Positions 1 to 31,295 are shown, counted from the stretch's first letter. The stretch is DNA of 64,000 bases from Thamnaconus septentrionalis (GCA_009823395.1 CM020503.1:478501-542500), one strand, 5' to 3'. A program made the numbers and translations. The notes: generated by a model from the sequence alone, not told the origin.

Positions 1-131
1 CAGAGCTGAAACCCTGCAGCCTACATTTCTAAAATAAAGGAGTCACATAATGACTGTTAATTACTGCGATGCTTTGGAGATGTTGTGTGTGTTGACGGTG
101 CCCGGAGTCATGAGCCAGCGTTTCTACCGAC

Positions 132-1473
132 CTGGAGGCTTCATGCAGGTTGGCCGTGGTGACGGCCGTCTGCTGCTCCACGCATTTCACCTCGTCCATC
201 GGAGACACAAAGGCGGGGTCGCTGTCGCGGTCGCTGTCCTCCTCGTTGGCAGCCGGTCGGGCCGATCTCTGAGGCGGCAGGACAGGAAGTTCCTCCACCG
301 TCATGGAGCTGACGGAATCTTCGTCGGAACCATCTTCTTCCTCCTGAACATGTTCAAGCAGAAACATCAGACTGGAGCCCCGGATGATGGAGACCCTTTC
401 CCGTCAGGAGGGTCTCTAAAATGTCGCAGCTGATGCGTCACAAACGTGCTCTGAGGCAGCAGTTTCTCAAGTGGTGGGTTGCAACCCAAAAGTGGGTTCA
501 TTTTTTTTTTTTTTTTTAAAGATTTTAAATTATATACACTACCGTTTTAGGTCACTGACTGATTTCAGCATTGAACTCCATTATAAGCAGCCTCATGAAA
601 TAATCCACTGGAATGCTTCAAGGACATTACATGTGCAGGAAAATCAGTCAGGATGTGCTGAACACATTATGGGATGGCTTTGACAGTTGTTGCCTTGAAT
701 GTCTCATTAAATGTGATTTCAGAGAATGAATATCAACTGTGCAATATATCATTACACAAGTTGAATGCTTTAAAATTGCTAAAAAAAAAAAAAAAAAAGT
801 GAACATTTCTAAAACAAGGCTTTGTATTATAATCACACTTAGTTGTGTTGTGCTAAACCATAAAACAGAAACCAAGCATCATGGGTCATGGCTCTTTAAA
901 ACAACCAACTTTTAGTTAGACATTGGAAATGGTTTTCATTCAACACTGAAATGTTCATATACTTGTTAAGCACGTCTTGACTGATTTTAGTGCACTCATA
1001 AGGATTGCAGAGTATTCAAGATTCAAGATTTCATAAAACTGGTTACAATGGAGTTCAATGGAGAAATGAGTCAGTGACCTAAAACATTTGAACGGCAGTC
1101 TATATTTATAGAGAAAATATTAGGCATTTATTTTGCAGGACACACGATTGAATTCAATACATATATTTATACATATAATTTATATACTAGACACTGACAG
1201 AAAACAAGTTGGCGTTTTTATTTTTGTGGAGTAAATTTGGGTTGCGACTTCATGATAAGGAATAAAATGGGTCCTGAGACTCCACCAGTTGAGAACCAGT
1301 GCTCTGAGGTAAACAGGGCCGAGCTAAGCTAAGATAAACCATGCAATCCATGTCAGGCGTGTGTCTGTGTCTCACAATGACGCCGATGGTGGGACTCGCG
1401 CACAGGAGGCGTTTGATCATCTGATAGCGGTCGTAGAGAGGCTTGACCGCCTTCTTCTCCCGTTTGGTTCCCT

Positions 1474-1511
<38 letters not shown>

Positions 1512-3818
1512 GTGAGGCAGTGAACAGGGTCTGCAGAGAGCTCCTCCTCTTCATCACCTCACACACATCATATGTATACACATACACAGCGGCTGCTGGA
1601 TGCAAAAACACATCCATGGCAGAATGTTTGAAACACGTTCTTTATAGGAGTGCGGTGGCCATCTTAACGTGGGTCAAAGGTCAACAACGGTGCTATTGTT
1701 GGACAGTTGTTGTTGGACAAAGTAAAACTCACTGGTCGGCCGTGGAGACTCTCAAAATACAGCAGACACTTCTGCAGCGTGATCTTCTCCAGCACCATCT
1801 GAGCCTGGGTCATCTCCTGCACCACACACACACACACACACACAGGAGGTCAGTGCTGTAGAATAAACCAGCGGAGGAGTTGAGCAGGGGCACGAGAGAC
1901 CACCTTGGTGTTGTCGGGCAGACCGAGAGTTTGTCTCTTCTCCCTCAGTCGTCGGAACAGAGACTCCACCGTCTCCTCCAGCGTGGGTTTGTGCTCTGGC
2001 GCCTCCTGCTCACCGCTTGTGTAGCTGCACGACAGCTCGCCGTCCTTGGACTCGAACACCGACTGACGGAGTCGCAGCTCTGCACAGGACACAAACCAGA
2101 TGTTCTCCATCTCTTTGGTTGTCGGCATTCACAGCATTTCAGTTGAAACGCAACTTCACCAAAGTTGTGAAGCTGAAGCTCAAACAGTGAAAAAAAGCAC
2201 AATAGTCATGCCTCGCATTGAAAAAGAAATTAAAGATTCTGCCCATTAATATAAATAAACAGAGATTTTAGATAACAGTTGAAGAGGTTCAGCTATTTTT
2301 ACACTCAATGACTGAACAAGTTTGCAACGGTGAGCTTGTTATTCTGCTGAACGGGGAGAAAAGTACCTTTGAGCTGTTTCCGAGCCTTGGCCAGTTCATT
2401 CATCACCTGGATCATCTCCTGGTTGGAATATTTATCGTTGTGAGACGGCTGGGAGACAAAAAAATAAATAAATCATTAAAAATCGTCTATGGCTTTTTCT
2501 CTATCTTTAATAAAACTTGTCACTTTGCTGCTAAAATGAGGAAACTATGGGATTTAGGGGGGAAAGGGACATAAAAATCACAGTTATTGGTCCTTATGGA
2601 AAATAACACTGCTGTGTACAGAACCCTTGGTGTAATGAGACCTAGAGTAGGAGGTGACATCACAAGTAAAATATAACTAAAAAAAAAAAAGACATGCAAA
2701 TCTTCACTCTTCACTAAATAAAATATATATTTTTTACTTTTTTCCCCTCCCTTTTCAGCTCTCGCTTTTTATTCTCATTTTCCATCAGAGAAATAACATC
2801 CATCAGATCTTACTAAGGGAAAGAAAACAGTCTGTGACCACCTGTGGAAACGCAGACATGACCTTTAAGTTCTGTAGTTTAAAACCGGCTGGTACATCTG
2901 TATTAATCAAGTAATATTTGCACCGGAGAACTTCACAAGTGTCTGTATCCTGACAGTTCAGTGCCAATACACTTTGTTATATCCCAAGTTAGATGAATCG
3001 ATGAAACAACAATAAAAGCTAGCTGAGTTAGCTCTGGTTAGCACTACACTTGACAAAATCTAATGATGCAATGAGATTCTTTTGACAATGAACAAGCACT
3101 CAGTTCTTTCAGGAGTACCTTGGAATATTTATTTACTTGTACTTCATCTCCTCTTCAAACTGCCCCTCGAACCTGCGGACCCTCTTCTTCAGGCTCTGGA
3201 TGTGTCTAGTGAGGAAGGAGACGGAGGAGCAGCTATGCTCCTCGGAGCCCGCGGCCCGGTCCCGCCCTCGACACCTGGACAGGAGCACGCGCTCGTTAGC
3301 ATCAGCTCCACGGCAGCGGGGACATGAAGAGAGACAGGGGAACTCACAGCATGTACTGCTGGCTGCAGGGCGGCGAGGGGGCGGAGTCAGGGTCCGAGTT
3401 GAACCTCTGACTAAGGCTGGAGCAGCGGGGGGAGGGCAGGGGGCTGCTTCCCCCTCCCAACAGCTGGAAGAGAGCTCCGCCTCCTCCTTCTCCTGCCTCC
3501 CCACCGGGGCTGCTACCTGACGGGTGAGGACTGGAGGACGGCATCCCGTCCCCGGAGTGGACAGGAACCAACGGCTGGTGCCTGCTCAGAACCGTCAGCA
3601 GCTCTGCAGACACAACAAGAAGGAACATTGAATAGTTTAGGACAGGGGTCAACAACACGGTAATAATAATAATAATGATAATAATTCATTCATTCATTCA
3701 TCTTCTATACCCGCTTATTCCAATTCAGGGTCACGGGGGTCTGCTGGAGCCTATCCCAGCTGTCTTAGGGCGAAGGCAGGGTGACACCCTGGACAAGTCG
3801 CCAGTTCATCGCAGGGCC

Positions 3819-3882
<64 letters not shown>

Positions 3883-5742
3883 GAGAAGAAGAAGAAGAAG
3901 AAGAAGAAGAAGAAGAAGAAGAAGAAGAAGAAGAAGAACTGAGAAAGTTTGTAATTACAGTAGAGTCTAGCAAACTGGTAGCCCTTCATATGACTCAGGA
4001 CCTATGAAGTAGCTCTCGGGTTCAAAAAGGCTGGAGACCTCTGGTTTAGAGCGACCAAACGTCCTGTCCTTGGTGTCCTGTTTTAGGTTTTCTTTTATAA
4101 AGTAATGAACATTTTAGAAAATAATGATAAAAAGTTTATTTTTTTTAATCCATACCTTTTGTCACTGCCGGGACAAGTGTCCTAGTTTTCAGTACTCAAA
4201 AAATGGTCGCCATACAAGTGTTGAGTTGAAGGCAACTAGACTTCTTTCTCAGACTGATTAAGCCTCCTGAATGAAAGGTTAATTCAAAAGGAGTCAGGTC
4301 AACTACAGCGCAGCAATTAACCGTTCAGTTAATTATGGTTAACTAGTTCTAAGTCAGGGGCGACACGGTGGCGCAGTGGTTAGCGCTGCCGCCTCACAGC
4401 AAGAAGGTCGTGGGTTCGATTCCGGGGCCCGGACCTGTGACCTTTCTGTGTGGAGTTTGCATGTTCTCCCTGTGTCTGCGTGGGTTCTCCGGCTTCCTCC
4501 CACACTCCAAAAACATGCATGTGAGGTCAATTGAACAATCTAAATTGTCCATAGGTGTGCATGTGAGTGTGAATGGTTGTTTGTCTCTATGTGGCCCTGC
4601 GATGAACTGGCGACTTGTCCAGGGTGTCACCCTGCCTTCGCCCTAAGACAGCTGGGATAGGCTCCAGCAGACCCCCGTGACCCTGAGTGCAGGACCAAGC
4701 GGGTATAGAAGATGAATGAATGAATGAGTTCTAAGTCAATGTTTTAATACCATAGGGTTCAATAAGCAGTAAGACTGAGCTCATGGTTGTGGCCCCCAAG
4801 CCACTGCTCCAGAAGGTTGGACATCTCATCACCATTGATGGCTGGTCCATCAGACCAGCCTCTGAGGTCCGCAACCCTCTCCTTCCAGTCCCACGTCAGG
4901 TCCATCACCAAATCTGCTTCCCCCCACCTCAAAAACATTTCCCCTCTCCGTCCCTCGCTGTCCGACTCTGTAGCAGAGACGCTCATCCAAGCTTTCATTA
5001 CGTCCCGGCTGAATGCAATGGAGTCCTGTCAGGGGTTCCAAGTAAAACCCTTGACAGGCTGACAGGGGTCTCACTCGCACCAAACCCTGGCAGCACATCA
5101 CCTCCACCCTCATCCACCTCCACTGGCTACAGATCAAGTCCCGCATCCACTACAAAGTCCTCCTACTCACCTATGAGTCCCTTCACGCAATCGCCCCCCA
5201 ATATGTTGCTGATCTCTTGCACCAACACACTCCATCCCAGAACCTGCAGTCGTCTGATGCTGGTCTCCTCTCCATCCCTCGGCCCAAGCTCAGAACTTTC
5301 TTGGACAGAGCCTTCAGTGTGGCTGCCCCTTCCCTCTGGAACCTTCTCCCCTCTGACATCCGTAACTCCCCGACTTTGGACAGTTTCAAAGTACACCTCA
5401 AAACTCACCTTTTCTCACTGGCTTTTCCTCATTAATGTTTAGTTTAGGCCCCTTCCTGTTTCCTGTTTTGTTTTGTTGCTCGCTGTTTTTGTTTGTTTGT
5501 TTGTAAAGCGACCTTGGGTTCCTTGAAAGGTGCTATGGGTTCAGTTTAACAAGAAGATCGTACTAACCTAAAGAAGAAAAATGCCAACAGAAAAAAAATC
5601 CCTTTGATTTTTCTTGCTGCGGTTCTTAAAGATTCCAAGGCTACGCCGATGTGGACGACTGAGAACCTACACTGACACAGTCAACATGGAGTTGCGTCCA
5701 ACTGACCTAATGAGTCTTCTGTCAATTAATACCAATTCTGGA

Positions 5743-5776
<34 letters not shown>

Positions 5777-6015
5777 CATGACCAGCCAGGTGTGGTGTAG
5801 TTACCGGGGCTGCTGTTCTCTCCACTGGGGCCACTGTAAATCATGGCCAGGGAGCCCTTGGCTCCCAGCTCTGGTGAGCTGCAGGGACTCTTCTGCTCCT
5901 TGCTGCCCAGGCCAGCAGGGGGGCGCTCCTCTGGGGACGAATCTGCCGAGGGCCCCCCCTCTGCCTCCAGGGCCTGGAGCTTCAACAGAGAGCTCTGCAG
6001 GCAGAAACAGAACAT
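132..6015 (-). CDS. fam13c: FAM13C-like protein, 3' end missing from window
   Basis: Eight exons read on the minus strand: 5805-5994 (or to 6015), 3348-3603, 3137-3274, 2367-2448, 1904-2079, 1733-1816, 1376-1471 and 132-343. The N-terminal part is low-complexity Ser/Pro. It is followed by the family block SPRCSSLSQRFNSDPDSAPS, a coiled-coil segment FLTRHIQSLKKRVRRFE, then PSHNDKYSNQEMIQVMNELA, the helix KITLQKCLLYFESLHGRP, KPLYDRYQMIK and an acidic EEEDGSDED stretch. This order is that of the FAM13 family, and the SPRC...SAPS block best fits FAM13C. The C-terminal coiled coil lies beyond base 1. FAM13 proteins are poorly understood; FAM13A carries a RhoGAP domain, and none is seen here. A possible start at 6015 (MFCFCLQ) reads through a strong acceptor at 5995, so the first exon is uncertain. 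The junction 3137/2448 is one base out of phase. The paralogue is assigned from motif recall and the prkg1 neighbour. Confidence 0.82.
1472..1511 (+). repeat. GACA tetranucleotide array
   Basis: About nine ACAG units abutting the acceptor of fam13c exon 1376-1471. Confidence 0.9.
3137..3274 (-). CDS. fam13c: fam13c coiled-coil exon with defective donor phase
   Basis: This exon encodes CRGRDRAAGSEEHSC and the helix FLTRHIQSLKKRVRRFEGQ, and ends MKYK. Its 5' junction is in phase with exon 3348-3603. At the 3' end the bases read TACAAGTAAATA. The best GT donor leaves two bases of a codon, but the next exon (2448) starts in phase 0, and joining them gives a stop within about 12 codons. One extra G (AAG then GTAAATA) would give a consensus donor and restore phase. 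I infer a one-base loss, in the animal or in the assembly. Confidence 0.75.
3684..3819 (-). mobile_element. V-SINE 3' fragment
   Basis: Tail half of the SINE in reverse (AGCTGGGATAGGCTCCAGC on the minus strand), running directly into the AAT array. Confidence 0.75.
3819..3938 (+). repeat. compound AAT and GAA array
   Basis: AAT repeats at 3819-3882 followed at once by GAA repeats at 3884-3938. In a fam13c intron. Confidence 0.95.
4357..4726 (+). mobile_element. full-length V-SINE with 12-bp target duplication
   Basis: Starts with a tRNA-like head carrying an A box (TGGCGCAGTGGTTAGC) and a B box (GGTTCGATTCC), then the conserved core CATGTTCTCCCTGTGTCTGC and CACTCCAAAAACATGC, and ends in an ATGA repeat. 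AGTTCTAAGTCA flanks it at 4345-4356 and 4727-4738. It sits in a fam13c intron. Confidence 0.85.
4765..5545 (+). mobile_element. LINE 3' end (CR1/L2-like), decayed
   Basis: Translated pieces match the C-terminal end of a non-LTR reverse transcriptase ORF2: KTELMVVAPK, HWLQIKSRIHYKVLLLTYES across frames, and DRAFSVAAPSLWNLLPSDIR. The frame changes several times, so it is dead. The tail TAAAGCGACCTTGGGT and CTTGAAAGGTGCTAT is typical of such LINEs. It lies in a fam13c intron next to the SINE at 4357. Confidence 0.75.
5743..5775 (+). repeat. CA array
   Basis: Dinucleotide run in a fam13c intron, 30 bases from the donor at 5804. Confidence 0.95.
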
Positions 6016-6019
6016 GCCA

Positions 6020-6700
6020 GACACTCTCATCCAGAGATTAGCCCGATTCCAGGAGAATGCATGCAGGTGATGCTGCTGCTGCTGCTGCTCTCAATGGAGT
6101 CAATGAGTCCAGACGTTAGCCAGATCCCAGGCTAAGACACACCACGTTGAGAGTATGAATAGAAGAGGATGATGGTTCAGGTCAGGACGTCGTCTCTCCC
6201 ACTCTTGAGTCTCCAGGTCTCATTCAAGCGGAACAAGGCGTGATACCTGCTGCTCCAGTGGTTAGTCAGTCACGCTCCGCACGCACGCACGCATGCATGC
6301 AGGTGAACGCGGAGCTCGTCGCCTCCTGACGTCGTCTTCACTCCAGCAGTTATCCGGAGTTATCCGACCACGATGGAGGACATTACACCATCACCGAGCG
6401 CATCCTGCTCCGGTGTCCAGCAGGCAGGAATTAGCCTACACCGGCGATGATGGAGAGGTTGCTTGTTGTGACCCCCACCCACCCACACCTCCCTCGATCG
6501 GCCCCAACATTGGATTACTCATCCACGGGAGGGTGTGGGGATGTGCGCGCCAGTCTGAGTATTTGGGAGAAAACGGAAAGGCGAGACAGAGACACGATGG
6601 GAGTTAGGACCCCTCTTCCCTCCCGGCGTGGTCGTCAGGTTTTCCCCGCATCAGTGCGGGATGGGCTCGGCATCCCTCACGACTCATGTGTGTCCCATTC
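6020..6700 (-). promoter_or_regulatory. probable fam13c 5' region
   Basis: This stretch upstream of the first fam13c exon has CpG-bearing sequence, ACGC repeats (6279-6300) and a CRE-like TGACGTCG near 6327. It probably holds the promoter or a 5'UTR exon. No TATA box or start site can be fixed by eye. Confidence 0.35.
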
Positions 6701-9700
6701 ATAAAAAAAAAAAACTACAATAAAAAAAAAAGGAAGGAAAAAAACGAACGAGGAGCGGGAGCAAGGGAGGAGTTTTACTGCGCCACATTCATCTTTCTTC
6801 TCTTATTTCATCTTTGTGGCTGCAACCTCGAGCCTTCATTGATGAGGAGACTCTCCGGTCACGTGATGGACACGCCCCCCTTCCCGGTTTTCTTCTCTTG
6901 TGTCGCCGTCTCTTCCTTCCGATGTCGGAACTGTTTTTCAAAGTAAAAGCAAAGATTTGCTATTGAGGGACGTTAAGGGAGGACCGCGCTGTTGATTTAA
7001 TAACCTTAACTCAGATAGACTATAGTAATGACAAATGTATTGGTAACGCAAATAAACTAAGACGTTTTGTTTACGGAATATTTCCAACCAATTGCATAAC
7101 ATGAAATAAAAACAATAAAAATGTTCACATAAACTACATTTTTTCCAAAGTAAATAATTCGAATGAATAGTATAGAATAGAATAGAATAGAATAGAATAG
7201 AATAGAATAGAATGACTGTCCCCAATGGCGAAATTAGTCATGGATTCAAAATGCTACCATTTTTAAAAAAAAAAAAAAAAAAAAAAAACAATTAAATACA
7301 ACATGTAAAAACAATTTTAAAAAATGAATCAAGCTTAGAACACAAATGAGACAATCATCTAGAAACGGAGACTTAAAAAAAAAAGCACCACCATGAATGA
7401 TGCAACTCATAGGCATTATATATAATGTCAGCCGAAAGAGAAATAACTATTTAACAAAATAAACATAAGATAAACCCTTAATTCATTTGAAAAAAAAAAC
7501 CTTAATGATGTTAAGCACATCAGCTTAGCTTTAGGCTCTGAACAGGAAAAATAAAGATATGGATAACCATGATCAAATTTAAGAAGATTTTGCATCAGTT
7601 TAACACTAGATGGCAATAAATAGCTATTTACAGATTTTTAAACAATTCAAGCAGCTACACTTGACTGATGCTTTTTGTTGGAGTGTCGGATTGACTTGAA
7701 CTATTTGCAAAACAGAAGTGTAAATGGTATTCTCAAAATTTACCTTGTATTCAATAGCGAATAGCGATTTGGATTTATCATGTATTCACGGAGGCCAAAC
7801 AATACATTTAACAATGTAAGTTTTAACAAAATCTCCAGTAATAATAAAAATACAGAGGACGTAACAGATTGCCAATTATCCATAACTGGGTAATGCAGAA
7901 ATAAATGTAAATATAAAATACATTTTTGTTCGTTTTTCCAAACGTTGGAAATACAATTTTTGCCTCTGATTTTAAAAGTTTATATTTAAAATCTTATTTT
8001 ATATTCTATTTTCTTAAGCAACTACTAGTGCATTCTAAGATGGGATGTCCCTTCACAGGAATTAGGATGGCACACAATATTCATTTTGTGCCAGAGCATA
8101 TGAAAAAAACATGGTGGGAAAATAACTGAATGAGTGCGTGTCAGGTCAGTAAATGCTTTGCACAGCAACCATCCTCCTGCCCATTTTTACTGCAGTTTAC
8201 ACTTCATTTACATTTACATCCTGAACTTTATGGTGCTTGGTACAACAATTTCGGGCCACAGCCCCTTAGAACTAGTTAACCATAGAGTGTGACACGAGCT
8301 GGCTCTTTCCAGTGATGTAGTATGTAGTATGTAGTATGTAGTATGTAGGACAGTGAGGAGGAAGATATGTTGTCCTTTGCTGGTGCTGTTCATAATTCAA
8401 TATTTTCTCTTGCGGAGGTTTGCTGCCATCATTTTTGAAGGTCCTCTGGCCTGAAGCTGTAGACCCAAGTAGCAGCAGCAACCATTGTAACATGCTCTTA
8501 CAATTCTAGTAATAACATCTTTGACTTTTCTGTTTCCTGAGTTGGATATACAGGTATCTGCTATTTTTTCTACTACTGTCACCACAGTGCTTGCTCGTGC
8601 TCTGCTTTAAAAGAGCATGGTTTCTGGACCAGATCAACATGTAAAGTAACTGTTAAATGGCGCTATAGAAATAAAGCTAAATTGAATTATACCATGATAC
8701 CTGAAGTTTCCATAGAAATACTTGTTAATAATGATGAGTGGTTAGTTTTTTGTTGTTGTTTTTCATTAGGAAGACACTTCCGAAACCTGGTGCCATTCAA
8801 TAAAGATCCAGAGGGAAGGATATTTTCAACCTTGTTGACAGTCTGTCGACAGTCCTGTTGAAAGAAGGCATTCATTATCAACGTCTTGCAGAGAGCGAGC
8901 CCTTTGTGATGGATGTCCCTGAAGTGGGTTCTCTATTGTACTGTACATGACGTAAGGGTTACTCTTTAACAATGAATTATCATCAGTTTCTATTCACAAG
9001 CAACATGCCATAAATACTTCAGATGCATGAATGAGGCAAAAACAACCGTGAAGTCTTGCCTTCTTCGCAGCCTTACTGCTGCGAACAAGGTTTACCCTGG
9101 GTGTGTAAATAAAAACTGTTTCAATAAAAGCTGAGGCTAGAGATCGACAGCCAGATGTCACTGCAGACGGAGTAAGACACAGTTGTGCATATGTTGAGAA
9201 ATAATAACTGTGCCCAATTTTTTTAACAAAAATTAAGAAAACACGGAATGCCATTTTTGGAAATTTGAAAAACATCAATGAAATATAATAAAAGATGCCT
9301 CATCGTTGCCGGCTTTTCTTCACAACGGCTGGCAGCCAATAGTGAGACTAACGCACGCTAACACACACTCATCACACTCTGACTGTGGTCAGTGCTTCAT
9401 AGGACTCAAGGCTAAGGGCTTTTTTGTTGTCAAATGCACACAGATGAGGATCAAATTCGATTTGTCAATTCAATCTGATATAGAATGTGATGATAACATT
9501 GTTTTGTTAGTGTTTCATTTTGATTTAAAGTGTCCTCACTGAGTGTTTATGGTTGGATTGATGGAATACATCTGCTCGGGCTGACTTCAGACACCTACTA
9601 TCATACTGTAAGCTGACATGGCCTACAAGACATTACTCCTTCAAAATAAAGGTGCATAAAGGTGATTTGTTGTTTATTATAGACTGTGATTTGCATCCCA

Positions 9701-11678
9701 TCTTTTTCAGACCCCACCATGAGCACCATTTGAATGATTTAGAGATGAGGTGAGTCACAGTGGCCCAACATATAACCTGGAAGCAAATTGTATTTTGAAT
9801 GTTTCAGAAATGTCTCAGAAATTATCAAACGTGTGTCTACATTTATGATAAATGTGTCAGAACAGATGTGTCAGAAAAATGTTTGTGGTCAAACAAGAGC
9901 ACAGAAGTGTTGATTGATTTTATGTTGACATTTTTATTTTTTTTAAACAGATCAATCTACTTTGGCAAACCCTTTGTTAATTTTAGTTTAACAGTCATGT
10001 CGATAAAGCTTTTTCAACTGACAGACTGAGCAAGAAGGTCAGGAAGTTTGACCAGCTACCTTAGAAGCCACTTAAGTAAAACCAATAAGAAAAAGTAGTG
10101 AGCAATACAATATCAAACATTATCTTCATCTACAAAAACAACAATATTGATATTACCAGCATATACAAATAAATCGGTGCTACTTCATCTCCTTCTCAAT
10201 TAACAGTGCATGATTCTTTTTTTTTTCTTCTGGTCCAAACATGTCTCATGATAAACGACACAATTATCTGGGCCACTGGAGGACGCTGCTTAGTCCAAAA
10301 CAGTGACACATCAACTTTTCACCAAAACAAGTTTTCTTCCGCAAAGCCAGCAGGTAAGAAGTTCAAACTCCAAACTCTCCATAAACACACAGAGGATATT
10401 CTTACCCAAACTGTCCAAGTGTTCCAGCGCCACCTACTGGGGTACCATTGGGCATGTGGTTTCCTGTATTTTCATGCAGAACTTTACAGGCATCACATCA
10501 CTGATCAGTCACAAACACATTACGACACATTCAAGCCGTCTGCTGCAAAAGGCCACAACATGTGAGAGGAACAAATGGACTCTGAGTCAGATGTTCTTGT
10601 GAGACTTTGGTTGATCTCCAACAGCATGGTTCTGTTCTAAGTCTTACGTTTTGAAGGGAAATGCTCTGCTGAGGACCATCCCTAAAACTTCACATGTTGA
10701 TATCAAGCTTCAGATAACATCATTAGAACAAGAGGGCAGCACTTGAATCAGGGTATTTGGCTTCATTTCATACAGTACAAGAAAGTGGAAACAGAGCAAG
10801 TAGCCATCTTTGATTGGGTGCACACATTTCTGCTAAAAGCTGGTAAGAGGGTCAAGATGCTGTGATATCGAAATGGAAGAATGTTTGTCACGTGAATTCT
10901 GTTTAAAATTAAAATTTAGCTGTTGTTTGCGGCTTCATGGTCAAAGTTTTGAGGAAAGAACATCAACATCATCTCCCACAGAATCACAGCTACAACTAAA
11001 ACAGTTCAAAAGAGTCGTGCATGAATCCATTAAAGTACTTAGGAAGTGTTGAAAACATCTCCAAAACATCAGCTGTCATGCTACAATCAAAGATGCAAAA
11101 CATAACACAATGTCCAAGAGCAGATCTGTCGATATGACTGCATCCTTCACCGAGAAGACTAGCTGCTTCTTGTAGCTGCTACACCCTGACGTCTCAGTCT
11201 CTGGGTTTACCCAAACTGAGAGACCAGTGAAGGCATCATGGTGACGTAGAAACAATCTGTGGTTTGGTCCACCAACCTTCCATTCAGGCTCTCAGAGAAA
11301 CAGCCACTGACTCCTGTCCTCCTGACTTGCCTCCAGACCGTCTCCCCTTGAAGGGTTCAAAGGTCTTGGCAAGGATGTGAAGGACACTTGACATGAGTTG
11401 AGGCTTTTTTTTGGCCTGTGACTGTGATATTGTGGGTTCCAGTGTCTCAGAAATTCTCTCTTCTCATCATAGAAACTCTTCTTTTGGTGATGGTACAGAG
11501 ATCTGCTGGAGATGGAGTCATTTGTCTCATTGTTAAAATCAAACACACTCTGGTTCCACAACTTTCTCAGCCTGCCTCTCTGACGGAGTTCTGTAGTCTT
11601 TCACTTTGTGCACTTGTCCTTTTCTCCTCCCAGCTGACCAGAAGATTTGACATGCCATACACATAGATGTAAGATGGA
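6701..11678. other. intergenic region and prkg1 3'UTR
   Basis: AT-rich, non-coding. It contains a pentanucleotide array (7163-7213), poly-A runs (7264-7288), a likely LINE 3' tail near 8610-8690 and simple TAGTATG repeats (8316-8347). The part next to 11678 must be prkg1 3'UTR. A minus-strand AATAAA lies at 9673-9678, but the true poly-A site is unresolved. No conserved exon was recognised. Confidence 0.6.
7163..7213 (+). repeat. AATAG pentanucleotide array
   Basis: About nine units in the fam13c/prkg1 intergenic region. Confidence 0.9.
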
Positions 11679-29525
<17,847 letters not shown>

Positions 29526-30959
29526 CAGTCCACAACCACCCTCAAAGTCCCTGTGTGGTCCCACAAACCCTCAATTGTGTTAAAATTTGGATCCTTCACT
29601 TCTCCACAGATCTCCTTTGGATCAGAATTCCTCAGGTGATGTCAATTTATTTTTGGTTTTACATTAATTTCTTCAGGTTGGAGATGTGGAGGTTTCTCAG
29701 TGAGGGAAGCTTCATGATTCCAAGTGGCATTCTGAAAACCTCAAAGACCACGATACAGCTGAGCAGTTCCTTAAGAGTGAACCGGAGAGATGTTGACATG
29801 TGACGTGACAGTTTAACGTACTTGGTTTCGCCGTCCTCCTCTTCTTCTTTCTCCACAGAGGTTCATTAGAGCTCTGAGGTTCCTCTAAATTCCCTGGAGG
29901 TCTTCAGAAGAGCTTCCTCCAGCATCATACATGTTGGGCGAAGAATGGTTTTCAAATCACAGCTTCATCCTCTGGTCCTGAAACCTTCTGCAATCTCATC
30001 AGAGGTACACAACTTCTCTTCTCTGAAAGTAAAGAAAAACGAGAGAAAAAGACTCTCAACGGTTCTTTATCACAAAAACAAAACGCTAGGTCTAAGCTCA
30101 CCTCTACATCTCGGAAGTCACGCAGAGAAACCTGGAACTCACCCGAACTTCTCAACTCGTGACGGGTGAAAAGGAATCGCGCCTACACAGAAAACCATTT
30201 GAGAATAAATCAATAAAATAAAATGAAGAGTGTCAGAATGTTCCAGCCGGCAGATCCAGGGAGCTGATCTCAGATCAGAGTTACGAATCAGGGACTTCTC
30301 TGCTTGACGGACCGTCTGGGCTCGGGGATTCCGAGTGAGACGCGTCCACGGAGGAATTGCGGGAGGAGGAGCAGGCTGAGCTGCGGGGATGCGCGAAGTG
30401 ATGCGAGAGGAACGGCGAGGCGGAGGAGGAGGCGCTCCAAACGCCAAACTGGTTGAATCCTGGTCAGTTTTGCTGCTCGAAAGGAGATACAAAGGAACGA
30501 ACCTTGCAGGAACAAATTTAACCACAAATGAAGGTGTAAAGAATGAATAAACAACATAATAATTATCTGGATGCTTTAAAAGAGCTAAATTATTTCCTCT
30601 CTCGTCAAGGCACCCAAGTCTGTTATCGCTTAAGCATTAAATTCTCTTTACTGTCTGCAAGGTGGTTTTAAAGATGACAATAAGATGGCAATGGAGTTGA
30701 AAATACGCACATCTCGAATCGAGACGCATGCACGACATAATGTGTTGTTGAATTCTGGTGCCCTCTGTTGGACTTTTCCTGCCATTACAAGAACAAAAGT
30801 CGCATCTTAGGAAATTGTACGACTATAATCACAGTGAACAGGAGAGGTGAAGGTGGTCGCGTTCTATTGGGTGAGAAAGATAAAAACAATTAACTATGTG
30901 AAACTCATCATCAAGCGCTTTAACTCTGCACCCAAACGCATGAAACAGCTGTCATGAGG

Positions 30960-31000
<41 letters not shown>

Positions 31001-31230
31001 GCAGGTGAAGACCTCTGCAGATAGTGACAGGCGGCCAAAGGCCTCCTGCAAAACACATGCACAAGGACTCAGCCTGGATGTGCGGGCGTGTGCGTGTGTG
31101 TGCGTGCGTGTGTGTGTGTGCGAGCGCACGCGTGAGTCCACAGATAGCAGCATGTTAAAGATTAACCATTGTCGCCTCGTAAAGCTAACACCAACAGAGT
31201 GAACCTTTGGAGTTTGATATGATGAGATCG

Positions 31231-31295
<65 letters not shown>

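Noticed and set aside
4357..4430. tRNA-like A and B boxes
   Set aside because: They are the head of a V-SINE. The sequence does not fold into a full tRNA and continues into the SINE core.
4783..5442. 219-codon open frame in a fam13c intron
   Set aside because: It is a frame-shifted reading of a dead LINE reverse transcriptase tail, not a host gene.
30139..30525. Pro/Arg-rich minus-strand open frame upstream of prkg1
   Set aside because: It comes from GC-rich promoter-like sequence, and I saw no splice phase or family match.
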